64,000 bases of DNA from Streptomyces rishiriensis (GCF_003112535.1 NZ_BEWA01000005.1:106024-170023), one strand, 5' to 3'; counted from the first letter of the stretch, positions 40,937 through 49,256 are shown. Made by a program: numbers and translations. Notes: generated by a model from the letters alone, not told the origin.

Positions 40937-41085
40937 GCCGACGTCAACGCGGCGTACGCCCAGGCGACTGTAGCCTCAGGACACCAATACGGGAGAAGCG
41001 CGCCCACTCTGGACGATCCCCCGCGTCGCCCAGAGCAGGCGGCAGCCCGGCGGACTCCGTTCCGGAGCCGACCGGGGTTCCTGAG

Positions 41086-41109
41086 TATAGTTGGCTGGCA
41101 GCCAGTCAA
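41086..41109 (+). promoter_or_regulatory. tetR promoter -10 and overlapping operator
   Basis: TATAGT (41086-41091) is a plausible -10. Directly overlapping it, TTGGCTGGCAGCCAGTCAA (41091-41109) is a 19-bp palindrome with only two mismatched positions (TTGRCTGGC-N-GCCAGYCAA). A repressor here would cover the transcription start; autoregulation by the adjacent TetR protein is the natural inference. Confidence 0.65.
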
Positions 41110-41124
41110 CGCAGGAGTTACAGG

Positions 41125-41799
41125 ATGTCCCCGCGCAGCGCCTCGGTCAATGAAGAATTGCGGCGGCGTTCCCGGGAACGGCTCCTGCAGGCCGCGGTGG
41201 AACTGGTCGGCGAGCGCGGGTACGAGGCCACGACCCTCGGCGACATAGCGGACCGGGCGGGCACGGCGCGCGGCCTGGTGTCGTATTACTTCCCCGGGAA
41301 GCGCCAACTGGCGCAGTCGGCCGTGCATCGCCTGATGCACCGCACGCTGGAAGAGGCGCTGGAGCGCGAGCCGCACACCGACGACGGCCGGGAGCTGATG
41401 GCCCGGGCCATCGACGCGATCATGGGACTGGCCCGGGACCGCACGGTGCTGATGCGTCAGCACATGGCGGGGCTGCTCCAGGCCGAGGGCTTCCTGCAGT
41501 GCCCGGAACAGCAGCGACTGGCCGAACTCCTGCGGGAGACCGCGGCCCGGCACGGCTCAAAGGACGCCGACCACGACTACCCGATGCTGCGCTCCCAACT
41601 GATGGGCGCCGTGTACTCGATGGTGCTGCCGAACGTGCCTCTGCCGCTCGCCAGACTGCGCGCCGACCTGTTCGCGCGCTACCGCCTCGACTGGGAGCAG
41701 GGGGTCCCGCCGGACGCCGAGGTGCCCGGCGGGGGATGTGACACCGATCTGTCGCGGTTCTTCGCGACGGACCTGCCGTCCGGGGATCAGTCGAAGTAG
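41125..41799 (+). CDS. TetR/AcrR-family transcriptional regulator
   Basis: A 224-residue regulator with an N-terminal TetR helix-turn-helix (RLLQAAVELVGERGYEATTLGDIADRAGTARGLVSYYFPGKRQL, residues 18-63) and an alpha-helical ligand domain. CAGGAGTTACAGG precedes the ATG at 41125. It stands alone without an obvious target gene next to it; a palindrome overlaps its promoter. Its 3' end overlaps a decayed gene on the opposite strand by 13 bp. Confidence 0.93.
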   Translation: MSPRSASVNEELRRRSRERLLQAAVELVGERGYEATTLGDIADRAGTARGLVSYYFPGKRQLAQSAVHRLMHRTLEEALEREPHTDDGRELMARAIDAIMGLARDRTVLMRQHMAGLLQAEGFLQCPEQQRLAELLRETAARHGSKDADHDYPMLRSQLMGAVYSMVLPNVPLPLARLRADLFARYRLDWEQGVPPDAEVPGGGCDTDLSRFFATDLPSGDQSK

Positions 41800-41948
41800 T
41801 CCGGCTGGATCTGGACGTTGACGGCTTCGTCGAGTCGGTGAAGTCCCAGACGGAGACGCGGCCCTGATACCAGGCCTGGACCATGAGGTCCTTGCCCTTG
41901 ACCGGATGGAGCGAGCCGTTGCGGGCACGCACTTCTCGGTGTCCGCCT
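41787..41948 (-). pseudogene. Frameshifted remnant resembling LVIVD/beta-propeller repeat proteins
   Basis: On the minus strand three reading frames give successive pieces of one apparent protein: DTEKCVP, then RARNGSLHPVKGKDLMVQAWYQGRVSVWDFTDS, then DEAVNVQIQPDYFD and stop. The middle block resembles the NGSLIPVKGKDLMVQAWYQGGVSVWDFTDS segment I associate with actinobacterial LVIVD-repeat proteins. At least two frame changes and a missing N-terminus indicate a decayed gene end. Family assignment is from memory and moderate. Confidence 0.5.
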
Positions 41949-42065
41949 GGTGACGGGGAACACGACCCACGACGTGATCGCGAAGCAGACGAGCGAGATC
42001 ACCCGGATGCGCCGCATTCGATGACTCCCGCCCCCGTCGCCCGTCCGGGTGAGCAGCGGGAACGG

Positions 42066-42779
42066 TCAGCGGCGCGCGTGGCGGGGCGTCAGGTATCCGG
42101 CGTCCCGCGCCTGCGCGATCAGCCGGAGCGATCGGCGCCGGCTGTGCCCCGTCGCGCACATGACCGCGAGGACCGGGTCCACGCCCTCCTCCTGGGCGGC
42201 GCGGTACTCCTGCGCCACGAGCCGGCGCCCCTCGATGCCGCGCGGCCAGGCGGGGCGGGCCCGCCGGCCGTCGAACGCCTCGCCCGCGCACTCCCCGACA
42301 CCACCGGCAGCCGTGCCAGGTGCATCCGGGGCGTCCCACGCATCCGGAGCGTCCCGCGCGTCCGGTGCATGCGGTGCATGCGGTGCGCCTGCGCCGTCCG
42401 GCGCGTCTGATGCGAAGGGCGCGTCTGATGCGCACGGTGCGTGTCGTCCGCCCGGGTCGCCCCGGTCCTCCCCGTCATTCCGGTCATCCCGGTCGCCCCG
42501 GCCGTCCCCTCCGTCCCGTGTGCCCCGCGCGTTCTCGGCTTGGGCGCCGCCTCTGTCGCACCTGTCGAACAGGGGCCCTTCGATCCAGTCCGCGAGCACC
42601 GTCAGGTCGACGAGGGACAGGGCCGGACAGGCCCGGACGTCCTCGATGGAGACGCGGCCGTCGCAGACCACGGCCAGCAGCTCGACGCACGCACCGTCGG
42701 TGAACGCCAGCCGGACCTGGAACCAGGAAGTGACGACGCCCCCACCCTCCCGGACCTCCCATGCCGGATACACGGACAC
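42066..42779 (-). CDS. DUF6214 family protein with repeat-expanded centre
   Basis: About 237 residues. The N-terminal 85 residues (VSVYPAWEVREGGGVVTSWFQVRLAFTDG..IEDVRACPALSLVDLTVLADWIEGPLFDRC) and the C-terminal 55 (EGRRLVAQEYRAAQEEGVDPVLAVMCATGHSRRRSLRLIAQARDAGYLTPRH) match the Streptomyces DUF6214 family of unknown function. Between them lies a low-complexity insert of about 90 residues (RDDRNDGEDRGD, DAPDARDAPDAWDAPDAPG). The start at GTG 42779 fits homologues beginning near SVYPAWEV; an in-frame GTG at 42833 would add 18 residues. Confidence 0.72.
   Translation of the reverse strand: MSVYPAWEVREGGGVVTSWFQVRLAFTDGACVELLAVVCDGRVSIEDVRACPALSLVDLTVLADWIEGPLFDRCDRGGAQAENARGTRDGGDGRGDRDDRNDGEDRGDPGGRHAPCASDAPFASDAPDGAGAPHAPHAPDARDAPDAWDAPDAPGTAAGGVGECAGEAFDGRRARPAWPRGIEGRRLVAQEYRAAQEEGVDPVLAVMCATGHSRRRSLRLIAQARDAGYLTPRHARR
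42300..42530. repeat. Repeat-rich segment within the DUF6214 gene
   Basis: Plus-strand words such as GCATCCGGGGCGTCC, GTCCGGTGCATGCGGTGCATGC, GTCTGATGCGAAGGGC and GGTCATCCCGGTC repeat with periods of 9-18 bp. On the coding strand they give DAPD, HAP and DRDD repeats. Confidence 0.85.
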
Positions 42780-42979
42780 CGAGCCGTCCCCGGCGGAACG
42801 ATCAGAAAGATTGAGAAACGATGCTTCTAGCACACACGCAACGTAACCGCATGATCACTTTCCATACGAACGGACACGCGTGCCCCGCAAGGACACAGCA
42901 CCCTGTCAGCGGAGCGGGACCGGTGCGATGCTGGAGACACCAGCGCTCTCCTCCGTACCCCGGGGCAAGGAGTTCCGCC

Positions 42980-44377
42980 GTGCTGCGTGTCGCCGTCGTC
43001 GGCTCAGGACCGAGTGGGGTGTATACCGCCCAGAACCTGGTCCAGGGCGATCCAGAGGTGCTCGTCGACGTCCTGGACCGCCTGCCGTGCCCCTACGGCC
43101 TCGTGCGCTACGGCGTCGCTCCCGACCACGAAAAGATCAAGTCGCTGCAGCACAGCCTGCGCACGGTGCTCGAACACGAGCGGGTGCGTTTCCTCGGCGG
43201 GGTCCGGGTCGGGGCGGACGGGGTGCCCGTGGCGCGGCTGCGCGAGCTGTACCACGCGGTCGTGTACTGCGTGGGCGCCGCGTCGGACCGGCACCTCGGG
43301 ATCCCCGGCGAGGAACTGCCCGGCAGCTGGTCCGCGACGGACTTCGTGTCCTGGTACAGCGCGCACCCGGACGCCTCCACCGGCGGATTCGTGCGGGACG
43401 TCCGCGCGGCCGTCGTGGTGGGCGTCGGGAACGTCGCGGTGGACGTCACCCGGATGCTGGCCCGGGGCGCGGCCGAGCTGAGTCCCACCGACATGCCGCA
43501 GAAGGCGCTGAGCGCGCTGTCCGCGAGCGGGGTGACCGAGATCCACATGGTGGGGCGGCGCGGCCCGTCCCAGGCGCGCTTCACCACCAAGGAACTGCGC
43601 GAGCTGGGCGGGCTGCCCGACACCGAGGTGGTCGTCGACGAGGCGGAGCTGGCATCCGATCCGGCGTACGGCGATCCGTCCGGGCTGCCGGCGGCGCAGC
43701 GGCGCAACGTGGAGGTGCTGCGCGGCTGGGCGGCGGCGCCGGCCCGCGGCGCCCGGCGGCGGATCCGGCTCCGGTTCTTCCTACGACCGGTCGCACTGCT
43801 CGCCGTCGAAGGCCGGGTGGCGGCGGTGCGCCTGGAGCGGACGGCTCCGGACGGGCGCGGCGGCGTCACCGCCACCGGCCAATACGAGGACGTCGAGGCG
43901 CAGTTGGTGCTGCGGTCGGTGGGGTATCGAGGGGTGCCCCTGGAAGGGTTGCCGTTCGACGCGGAAAGCGGCACGGTGCCGCATGTCGCGGGGCGGGTGG
44001 TGCGCGCGGGCCAGGTCGCGCCGGGCGAGTACGTGGCGGGCTGGATCAAGCGGGGCCCCACCGGTGTGATCGGCACCAACCGGCCGTGCGCGAAGGAGAC
44101 GGCGGCGTCCCTCCTGGACGACGCCCCTGTTCTCGCGCGACGCCGGCTGGCCGGCGATCCGCTCGACTCGCTGCGGGCGATGGGGGCCGAGCCCGTCGGG
44201 TGGGCGGGATGGCTGGCGATCGAGCGGGCCGAGGCGGCGCTGGGGGCATCGCTGGGGAGGGGCGTGGTGAAGCTGCCGGACTGGGCGGCGCTGCGGGCCG
44301 CGGCCGGGCCGGGCGGCCGCTCGCGCGCCGCGAGCGCGTCCGGCGACCCTTCGCGTCCCGCGGACAGGACCTCCTGA
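42980..44377 (+). CDS. fprA: FprA-type ferredoxin-NADP reductase (adrenodoxin reductase-like)
   Basis: A 465-residue FAD/NADP flavoprotein: FAD motif RVAVVGSGPSGVYTAQNLV at the N-terminus, LPCPYGLVRYGVAPDHEKIKSL (the adrenodoxin-reductase hallmark), NADP motif VVVGVGNVAVDVTRML, VGRRGPSQARFTTKELREL and the C-terminal GWIKRGPTGVIGTNRPCAKET. It transfers electrons between NADPH and ferredoxin, for example to cytochromes P450. GTG at 42980 has AAGGAG upstream. The C-terminal 40 residues are low complexity. Gene symbol is by family resemblance. Confidence 0.92.
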   Translation: MLRVAVVGSGPSGVYTAQNLVQGDPEVLVDVLDRLPCPYGLVRYGVAPDHEKIKSLQHSLRTVLEHERVRFLGGVRVGADGVPVARLRELYHAVVYCVGAASDRHLGIPGEELPGSWSATDFVSWYSAHPDASTGGFVRDVRAAVVVGVGNVAVDVTRMLARGAAELSPTDMPQKALSALSASGVTEIHMVGRRGPSQARFTTKELRELGGLPDTEVVVDEAELASDPAYGDPSGLPAAQRRNVEVLRGWAAAPARGARRRIRLRFFLRPVALLAVEGRVAAVRLERTAPDGRGGVTATGQYEDVEAQLVLRSVGYRGVPLEGLPFDAESGTVPHVAGRVVRAGQVAPGEYVAGWIKRGPTGVIGTNRPCAKETAASLLDDAPVLARRRLAGDPLDSLRAMGAEPVGWAGWLAIERAEAALGASLGRGVVKLPDWAALRAAAGPGGRSRAASASGDPSRPADRTS

Positions 44378-44501
44378 CCCCGGAGGCCCGGGCGTCGGGC
44401 GCGCCCCGACGCCCCGGATGCCCCCGACGCCCCTGACGCCCCCGGCGGCCTTCCGCTCCCGGGATGCCGCTGGCCGCGGGATGCGCGCTTCCCGCATGGT
44501 G

Positions 44502-44528
44502 CGTGGGCGGCCGCGCCGGCCGCCCACG
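44502..44528. terminator. Bidirectional terminator between fprA-like and esterase genes
   Basis: Perfect 11-bp stem CGTGGGCGGCC/GGCCGCCCACG (44502-44512 with 44518-44528), 5-nt loop, 15 bp before the esterase stop codon on the minus strand. Upstream, 44400-44450 holds GACGCCCC repeats. Confidence 0.8.
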
Positions 44529-44543
44529 GTGAGGTGCCTCGAC

Positions 44544-45857
44544 TCAACTCGCCGCGCAGGTAGCGCCGTTGAGCGTGAAGGCACCTGGCGCCGCGCTGTT
44601 GCCCGCATGGTTCGCCTGGTATCCGATGCTGACGCTCGCGTTGGGCGCCAGCGTGCCGTCGTAGGCCGCGTTGGTCGCCGTCACCGCTCCCGAGGCCGGT
44701 GCGTACGTGGCGCCCCAGCCGCTGGTGATGGTCTGCCCGGCGGGCAGCGTGAAGCCCAGCTTCCAGCCGTCGACCGCGGAGGCGCCGGTGTTGGTGAGGG
44801 TCAGGGATGCGGTCAGGCCGGTGCTCCAGGCGCTGATGGAGGCCGTGACCCGGCAGGCGCCGGGCTGCGGCTGGGGGTCCGGGTCGGGCGCGGGCCCGGA
44901 GCCGTCGAGGCCGAAGAACTTGAGGACCCGGGCTCCCATTCCGTTGCTGTACACACCGTGTCCGACGCCCTGGACGCTGATGGCTTCGACGGGGGCGCGG
45001 TCACCGGTGGCGCCGTAGCGGGTGCGGGTCCAGCCGGACACGGGCGAGTCGGTGGCGGCCGGGGTCTGGCTGACACCCTTCACGTTCGTCCACTGCTTGA
45101 TCTCCTCCCCGAAGTTCGGGTAGCGCAGCGTGTCGTCCTGCGTGCCGTGCCACACCTGCATGCGGGGGCGCGGTCCGGTGTAACCGGGGTAGGCGTTGCG
45201 CACCAGGTTTCCCCACTCCTGGGGCGTGTGGATCACGGTGCCGCCGGCGCACTTGCTGTTCCACTCGGAGCCGTCGGTGGTCGCGAAGCAGCCGAACGGG
45301 ACACCCGCGAACGCGGCGCCCGCCGCGAACACGTCGGGGTAGTCGCCGAGCAGGACGTTCGTCATCATCGCGCCGGAGGAGACGCCCGTCACGAAGATCC
45401 GTCCGGTGTCGGCGGAGTACGTGCGGACGGTCCAGTCGATCATCGACTTGATGCCGACGGGATCGCTGCCGCCGCCGCGCCTGAGCGCCTGGGGCGAGGA
45501 GACGTCGAAACACTTGCTGCTGCGGGTGACCGACGGGTAGACCACGATGAACCCGTAACGGTCGGCCAGTCGCGCGTACTCGGTCCCGTTGTACATGGCG
45601 GGGCCGGAACCCGTGCAGTAGTGCACGGCCACCAGGACGGCCGGACGTGCGGTGACGTTCACCGGCACGTACAGGTACATCTGGAGGTTGCTGGGGTTCG
45701 TGCCGAAGCCGGTGACCTCGGTGAGCGTGGCGGCGGGAACCGGCGCCGCGGCCTGTGGGCGGGCGACGGCCGTGGGCGCGGTCAGCAGCGCCGCGGCGAG
45801 CAGGAGAAGAACAGCGCCGAACAGCGAACGCAGCGCTCTTCCAAGGGAGTCGGACAC
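44544..45857 (-). CDS. Secreted PHB-depolymerase-family esterase (CE1-like) with CBM2
   Basis: A 437-residue exported enzyme. Residues 1-38 are a signal peptide; 45-320 form an alpha/beta hydrolase of the poly(3-hydroxybutyrate) depolymerase/CE1 acetylxylan-feruloyl esterase type, with Ser in GVSSGAMM (GxSxG), Asp in GTQDDTLRY and His in QGVGHGVY. A Pro/Asp linker (DPDPQPQPG) leads to a C-terminal CBM2 (CRVTASISAWSTGLTASLTLTNTG.. to ..GATC), which binds cellulose or xylan. Start GTG 45857. The CBM and a CebR-like box upstream favour plant-cell-wall esterase over PHB depolymerase. Confidence 0.88.
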   Translation of the reverse strand: MSDSLGRALRSLFGAVLLLLAAALLTAPTAVARPQAAAPVPAATLTEVTGFGTNPSNLQMYLYVPVNVTARPAVLVAVHYCTGSGPAMYNGTEYARLADRYGFIVVYPSVTRSSKCFDVSSPQALRRGGGSDPVGIKSMIDWTVRTYSADTGRIFVTGVSSGAMMTNVLLGDYPDVFAAGAAFAGVPFGCFATTDGSEWNSKCAGGTVIHTPQEWGNLVRNAYPGYTGPRPRMQVWHGTQDDTLRYPNFGEEIKQWTNVKGVSQTPAATDSPVSGWTRTRYGATGDRAPVEAISVQGVGHGVYSNGMGARVLKFFGLDGSGPAPDPDPQPQPGACRVTASISAWSTGLTASLTLTNTGASAVDGWKLGFTLPAGQTITSGWGATYAPASGAVTATNAAYDGTLAPNASVSIGYQANHAGNSAAPGAFTLNGATCAAS

Positions 45858-45894
45858 GTGTCTGTCCCTTTCTGGTGGCGGCTCGGGGACGTCG

Positions 45895-45990
45895 TACGGG
45901 GTGCGGGAGTCACACGGGGTGCTGGAGTCGCACGGAGTGCTGGAGCGGACGGGGGGCTGGAGTCGTACGGAGTGCTGGAGCGGGCGGCGG
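45895..45990. repeat. 17-18-bp tandem repeats in the esterase leader region
   Basis: Five imperfect copies of GTGCTGGAGTCGCACGG (for example 45918-45935 and 45936-45952) lie between the esterase start and its presumed promoter. They would be transcribed in the 5' leader if the promoter is near the box at 46136. Confidence 0.85.
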
Positions 45991-46135
45991 CGACCCAGCC
46001 GGAGCCGGCGATCCGGCTCGTCGGGGCCGACCCCCGGAGGGATTTCCGTGCGCGTGGCTCGTGACGCGTGACATGTGACAGGCGACGCGTGAAGGGAAGC
46101 GTCCGCATGGCATGGTGACATGCGCCGACGCGCCA

Positions 46136-46149
46136 TGGAAGCGCTCCCA
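46136..46149. promoter_or_regulatory. CebR-like box
   Basis: TGGAAGCGCTCCCA differs by one base from the established CebR operator TGGGAGCGCTCCCA, which controls cellulose-utilisation genes in Streptomyces. It lies 279 bp upstream of the CBM2 esterase start, and 234 bp upstream of the pectate lyase gene on the other side. Confidence 0.65.
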
Positions 46150-46223
46150 CGCCAACTGCTCGCGCGCCTCGGCCGGTTGGCCTGGAGTAGCTCGGGGTGG
46201 CCGGATGTCTTCTGCGCAAAGCG

Positions 46224-46252
46224 TTGACTAGAAAGCGCTTGCCCCCTACGTT
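46224..46252 (+). promoter_or_regulatory. Pectate lyase promoter with LacI-type box in the spacer
   Basis: TTGACT (46224-46229), 17 bp and TACGTT (46247-46252) form a near-canonical promoter. The spacer contains GAAAGCGCTTGC (46231-46242) with the LacI-type palindrome AAGCGCTT, so a repressor bound there would directly exclude RNA polymerase. The pl1 start codon is 130 bp downstream. Confidence 0.65.
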
Positions 46253-46382
46253 CCGTTCAGCAGTGTGACCGAGCCGCTCACTCGACCCCCCACAGGTCCG
46301 CACCGCCCATGCACCACGTTCAGCAAGATATACAGCCATCACATACCTGACCCATTCCTTCCTCACGAAGGGACGCACCCCC

Positions 46383-47360
46383 ATGCGCACAGGTCCCCCA
46401 CGTACACATGCGCAAAGGTACGTTCTGGTCGCGGCGTCGGCCGCGCTCGCCACTGCGGCGGTCATGGCCCTGCCCCCGCCGGCCGTCGCCGCCGACAGCG
46501 CGCCGATCGGGTTCGGCGCCGGCACGACCGGCGGCGGCGGGGCCGGCGCGGTCACCGTGTCGACCCTGGCCGCGTTCAGAACGGCGGTGACCGGCAGCAC
46601 GGCGAAGGTCGTGAAGGTCGACGGCCTGATCCCGCTGAGCGGTCAGGTCGACGTCGGGTCCAACACCACGGTGCTCGGGGTCGGTTCGTCGTCCGGGTTC
46701 ACCGGGGGCGGGCTGCGGCTGAAGAAGGTGACCAACGTGGTCATCCGCAATCTCCACATCAGCAAGCCGCTCAAGCCGGCCGACGGGATCGAGGTCCAGG
46801 CCTCGACCAAGGTGTGGATCGACCACAACTCCTTCTCGGCCGACCGCGATCACGACAAGGACTACTACGACGGCCTGCTGGACATCAACCACGCCTCGGA
46901 CTTCGTGACGGTGTCGTGGAACACCTTCAAGGACCACTACAAGGGCTCGCTCGTCGGCCACAGTGACAACAACGCGAGCCAGGACACCGGGCACTTGCGG
47001 GTGACGTACCACCACAACCACTTCAGCAACGTCTACTCGCGCATCCCCAGTCTGCGCTTCGGCACCGGCCACTTCTACGACAACTACGTCGTCGGCGCCG
47101 AGACCGCCGTCCATTCGCGCATGGGAGCGCAGATGCTCGTCGAGAACAACGTCTTCCGCTCGACGGCGGTCGCCGTCACGACCGACCGCGACAGCGACGT
47201 GGACGGCTACGCCAACCTGACCGGCAACGATCTCGGCGGAGCCGCGACCGAGGTGTCGCGGGTCGGGACGTTCACCAAGCCGCCGTACAGCTACACCGCA
47301 GAGCCCGCCTCCTCCGTAGTCGCTTCGGTGACGTCGGGCGCGGGCGCCGGAAAGCTCTGA
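46383..47360 (+). CDS. Secreted pectate lyase, PL1 family
   Basis: A 325-residue exported lyase. Signal peptide residues 1-36 (basic start, hydrophobic core, cleavage near AVAADS). The parallel beta-helix domain shows the PL1 signatures VWIDHNSFS, DGLLDINHASDFVTVSWNTFKDHYKGSLVGHSDN with calcium-binding Asp residues, and YSRIPSLRFGTGHFYDN with the catalytic Arg. It cleaves polygalacturonate by beta-elimination outside the cell. The PL3 gene follows after 56 bp, and the two are probably co-transcribed. Confidence 0.95.
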   Translation: MRTGPPRTHAQRYVLVAASAALATAAVMALPPPAVAADSAPIGFGAGTTGGGGAGAVTVSTLAAFRTAVTGSTAKVVKVDGLIPLSGQVDVGSNTTVLGVGSSSGFTGGGLRLKKVTNVVIRNLHISKPLKPADGIEVQASTKVWIDHNSFSADRDHDKDYYDGLLDINHASDFVTVSWNTFKDHYKGSLVGHSDNNASQDTGHLRVTYHHNHFSNVYSRIPSLRFGTGHFYDNYVVGAETAVHSRMGAQMLVENNVFRSTAVAVTTDRDSDVDGYANLTGNDLGGAATEVSRVGTFTKPPYSYTAEPASSVVASVTSGAGAGKL

Positions 47361-47416
47361 CCCTCCGGAGCGTTCGCCTCATCCCCCACTCCCCATCCGG
47401 AAGAAGGCATCGGGAC

Positions 47417-48295
47417 ATGACTTCGCCAGCACCCTCACCAACAGCTTCACCAACATCTTCGTCAGCGCCTTCGGCAGCGCCGTCGACGGCGACTCGACAC
47501 GGCGGCCGGCGCCATGGGCGCGCCGTCACGGGCGGGCTGTCCGCGGTCGGCCTCACGATTGGCATGATCATGACCAGTGGAGCGCTCACGCCCGCGAGCG
47601 CCGCCACCTGGCCCACCCCCACCAGCAGCAAGGCGGTGACCGCCACCATCTCGGTATCCGGCACCAAGGACTACGGGATGCAGCGCCTGTACGGCAGCGG
47701 CGACCTCGGCACCGGCGGCCAGAACGAGGACCAGGACCCGATCCTGGAGCTCGCGGCAGGCGCCGTCCTCAAGAACGTGATCATCGGCTCGCCCGCCGCG
47801 GACGGCATCCACTGCCTGGGCAGCTGCACGCTGCAGAACGTCTGGTGGGAGGACGTCGGCGAGGACGCGGCGACCTTCCTCGGCTCGTCGTCGTCGAACG
47901 TCTACACCGTCTCCGGCGGCGGGGCGAAGGAAGCCAGCGACAAGGTGTTCCAGTTCAACGGCGCCGGCACGCTCAACGTCTCGAACTTCGCGGTGAAGAA
48001 CTTCGGGACGTTCGTCCGCAGTTGCGGCAACTGCAAGAGCGGCCAGTACAAGCGCACCATCAACCTCAACACCATCGAGGCGACGTACAAGGGCGGTCGG
48101 CTCGTCGGCATCAACACCAACTACGGCGACAGCGCGACCCTGAAGAAGATCACCATCGTCGGGGACAGCAGCAAGAAGATCGTTCCCTGCCAGAAGTACA
48201 TCGGCAACAACACGGGCGCGGAGCCGCCCAAGAACGGCGCGGGCGCCGACGGCACCTACTGCAAGTACGCGTCGTCCGACATCACCTACCGGTAG
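47417..48295 (+). CDS. Secreted pectate lyase, PL3 family
   Basis: A 292-residue exported beta-helix lyase. The first 35 residues are Ser/Pro/Thr rich, then RRHGRAVTGGLSAVGLTIGM forms a signal-type segment ending near PASAA. The mature domain has PL3 landmarks: DQDPILELAAGAVLKNVIIG, ADGIHCLGSCTLQNVWWEDVGEDAAT, FVRSCGNCKS and C-terminal cysteines. GAAGAAGG precedes the ATG at 47417. It acts on pectate together with the PL1 enzyme. Confidence 0.93.
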   Translation: MTSPAPSPTASPTSSSAPSAAPSTATRHGGRRHGRAVTGGLSAVGLTIGMIMTSGALTPASAATWPTPTSSKAVTATISVSGTKDYGMQRLYGSGDLGTGGQNEDQDPILELAAGAVLKNVIIGSPAADGIHCLGSCTLQNVWWEDVGEDAATFLGSSSSNVYTVSGGGAKEASDKVFQFNGAGTLNVSNFAVKNFGTFVRSCGNCKSGQYKRTINLNTIEATYKGGRLVGINTNYGDSATLKKITIVGDSSKKIVPCQKYIGNNTGAEPPKNGAGADGTYCKYASSDITYR

Positions 48296-48379
48296 CACCT
48301 CTACCTGCGGGCAGTCCCTCTGCCTGAGGTGGTCCCCTTACCTGCAGGCAGCCCCTCCCCACTCCCCCCACGGTGAGAA

Positions 48380-48425
48380 GGCGGCCGTACGAAGCGTCCC
48401 CCGCACGGCGCTTCGCACGGCCGCC
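48380..48425. terminator. Long hairpin terminator between PL3 and paaX genes
   Basis: Interrupted stem GGCGGCCGT-a-CGAAGCG / CGCTTCG-c-ACGGCCGCC (48380-48396 with 48409-48425), 16 paired bases. It serves the PL operon and the convergent PaaX gene. CCTGC-rich repeats precede it. Confidence 0.85.
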
Positions 48426-48430
48426 CACGG

Positions 48431-49183
48431 TCAGGCAACCGGCCCCAGCACCGCCGCGGAGAGCTCACGGCGGTGGTGGTCGTACAGGGCGCGCAGCGCC
48501 GCGCCGGGCCAGTCGGCGGGCAGGAGGTCGGCGGGCAGCACGGGGTCGGCGAGCAGGTGCCGGACCACCGCCGCGAGGGCCGTGAAACGGTCGGCGGGTC
48601 GCTGCGCCCGCTCGACGTGGGCCAGGAGGTTCCGTGCCGTCCGCGCCCACGCGCCGAGCGGCCACAGGCGCTCGGCCAGCTCCCGGGCGGGCGTGTCGGG
48701 CCGGGCGGTGAAACGCTGGACGACCTCGTCCAGATCGGCGGGCCAGGGCCGGCCCAGATTGGCCGGGCGCAGCCAGACGCCCTCCCGCAGCTCGGCGAGC
48801 CTGAGAGCGCTCAGCCGGGCGCGCAGTCCGGCGCGGTCGGCGGGGCCGCGACCCGTCGCGGTGATCACCGGCATCTCCCAGTCGCCGTCCCACGCGCGCG
48901 TGTGCGGGTGCACGGCGTCGTCCTGCCGCCGCTGCCGCTCGAGCAGCCGGTCGCTGAGCCGGTAGACGCCGTCCGTCCTGCGGAGGTCGCCCGCCGCCAC
49001 CATCCGGCTCAGCGCGGCCCTCACCGTCGATCCGCCGACGCCGAACGGCTCCACCCCGCGCACCAGGTCCTTGGCCGCCAGCTCGGGCGGATGCGCGCCC
49101 AGCAGCAGGCTCAGGACCACCGACCGCGCCGACAGCGGGGGCAGGTCGACCTCGCCGGGCTGCGCCGACACGTTGATCCCCAT
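48431..49183 (-). CDS. PaaX-family transcriptional regulator
   Basis: A 250-residue PaaX-type repressor (GntR-like winged helix followed by the PaaX central and C-terminal domains): LSARSVVLSLLLGAHPPELAAKDLVRGVEPFGVGGSTVRAALSRMVAAGDLRR, then REGVWLRPANLGRP. PaaX proteins usually respond to phenylacetyl-CoA or other acyl-CoA esters. ATG at 49183 chosen; the long upstream extension in frame is the complement of the repeat at 49270-49380. Divergent from the AidB-like acyl-CoA dehydrogenase, which it likely controls. Confidence 0.9.
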   Translation of the reverse strand: MGINVSAQPGEVDLPPLSARSVVLSLLLGAHPPELAAKDLVRGVEPFGVGGSTVRAALSRMVAAGDLRRTDGVYRLSDRLLERQRRQDDAVHPHTRAWDGDWEMPVITATGRGPADRAGLRARLSALRLAELREGVWLRPANLGRPWPADLDEVVQRFTARPDTPARELAERLWPLGAWARTARNLLAHVERAQRPADRFTALAAVVRHLLADPVLPADLLPADWPGAALRALYDHHRRELSAAVLGPVA

Positions 49184-49209
49184 GAGGACGTACTGTACGG
49201 GCGACCCCG

Positions 49210-49249
49210 ATGTTGCACTATTGCTACGACCGTGGGCTGCGTGCAACAT
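49210..49249. promoter_or_regulatory. Inverted repeat operator between paaX and acyl-CoA dehydrogenase
   Basis: ATGTTGCAC (49210-49218) and GTGCAACAT (49241-49249) form a perfect 9-bp inverted repeat with a 22-bp spacer (31 bp centre to centre, about three helix turns). The right arm overlaps an ATG at 49248. Likely PaaX operator. Confidence 0.65.
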
Positions 49250-49256
49250 GGTCGCC

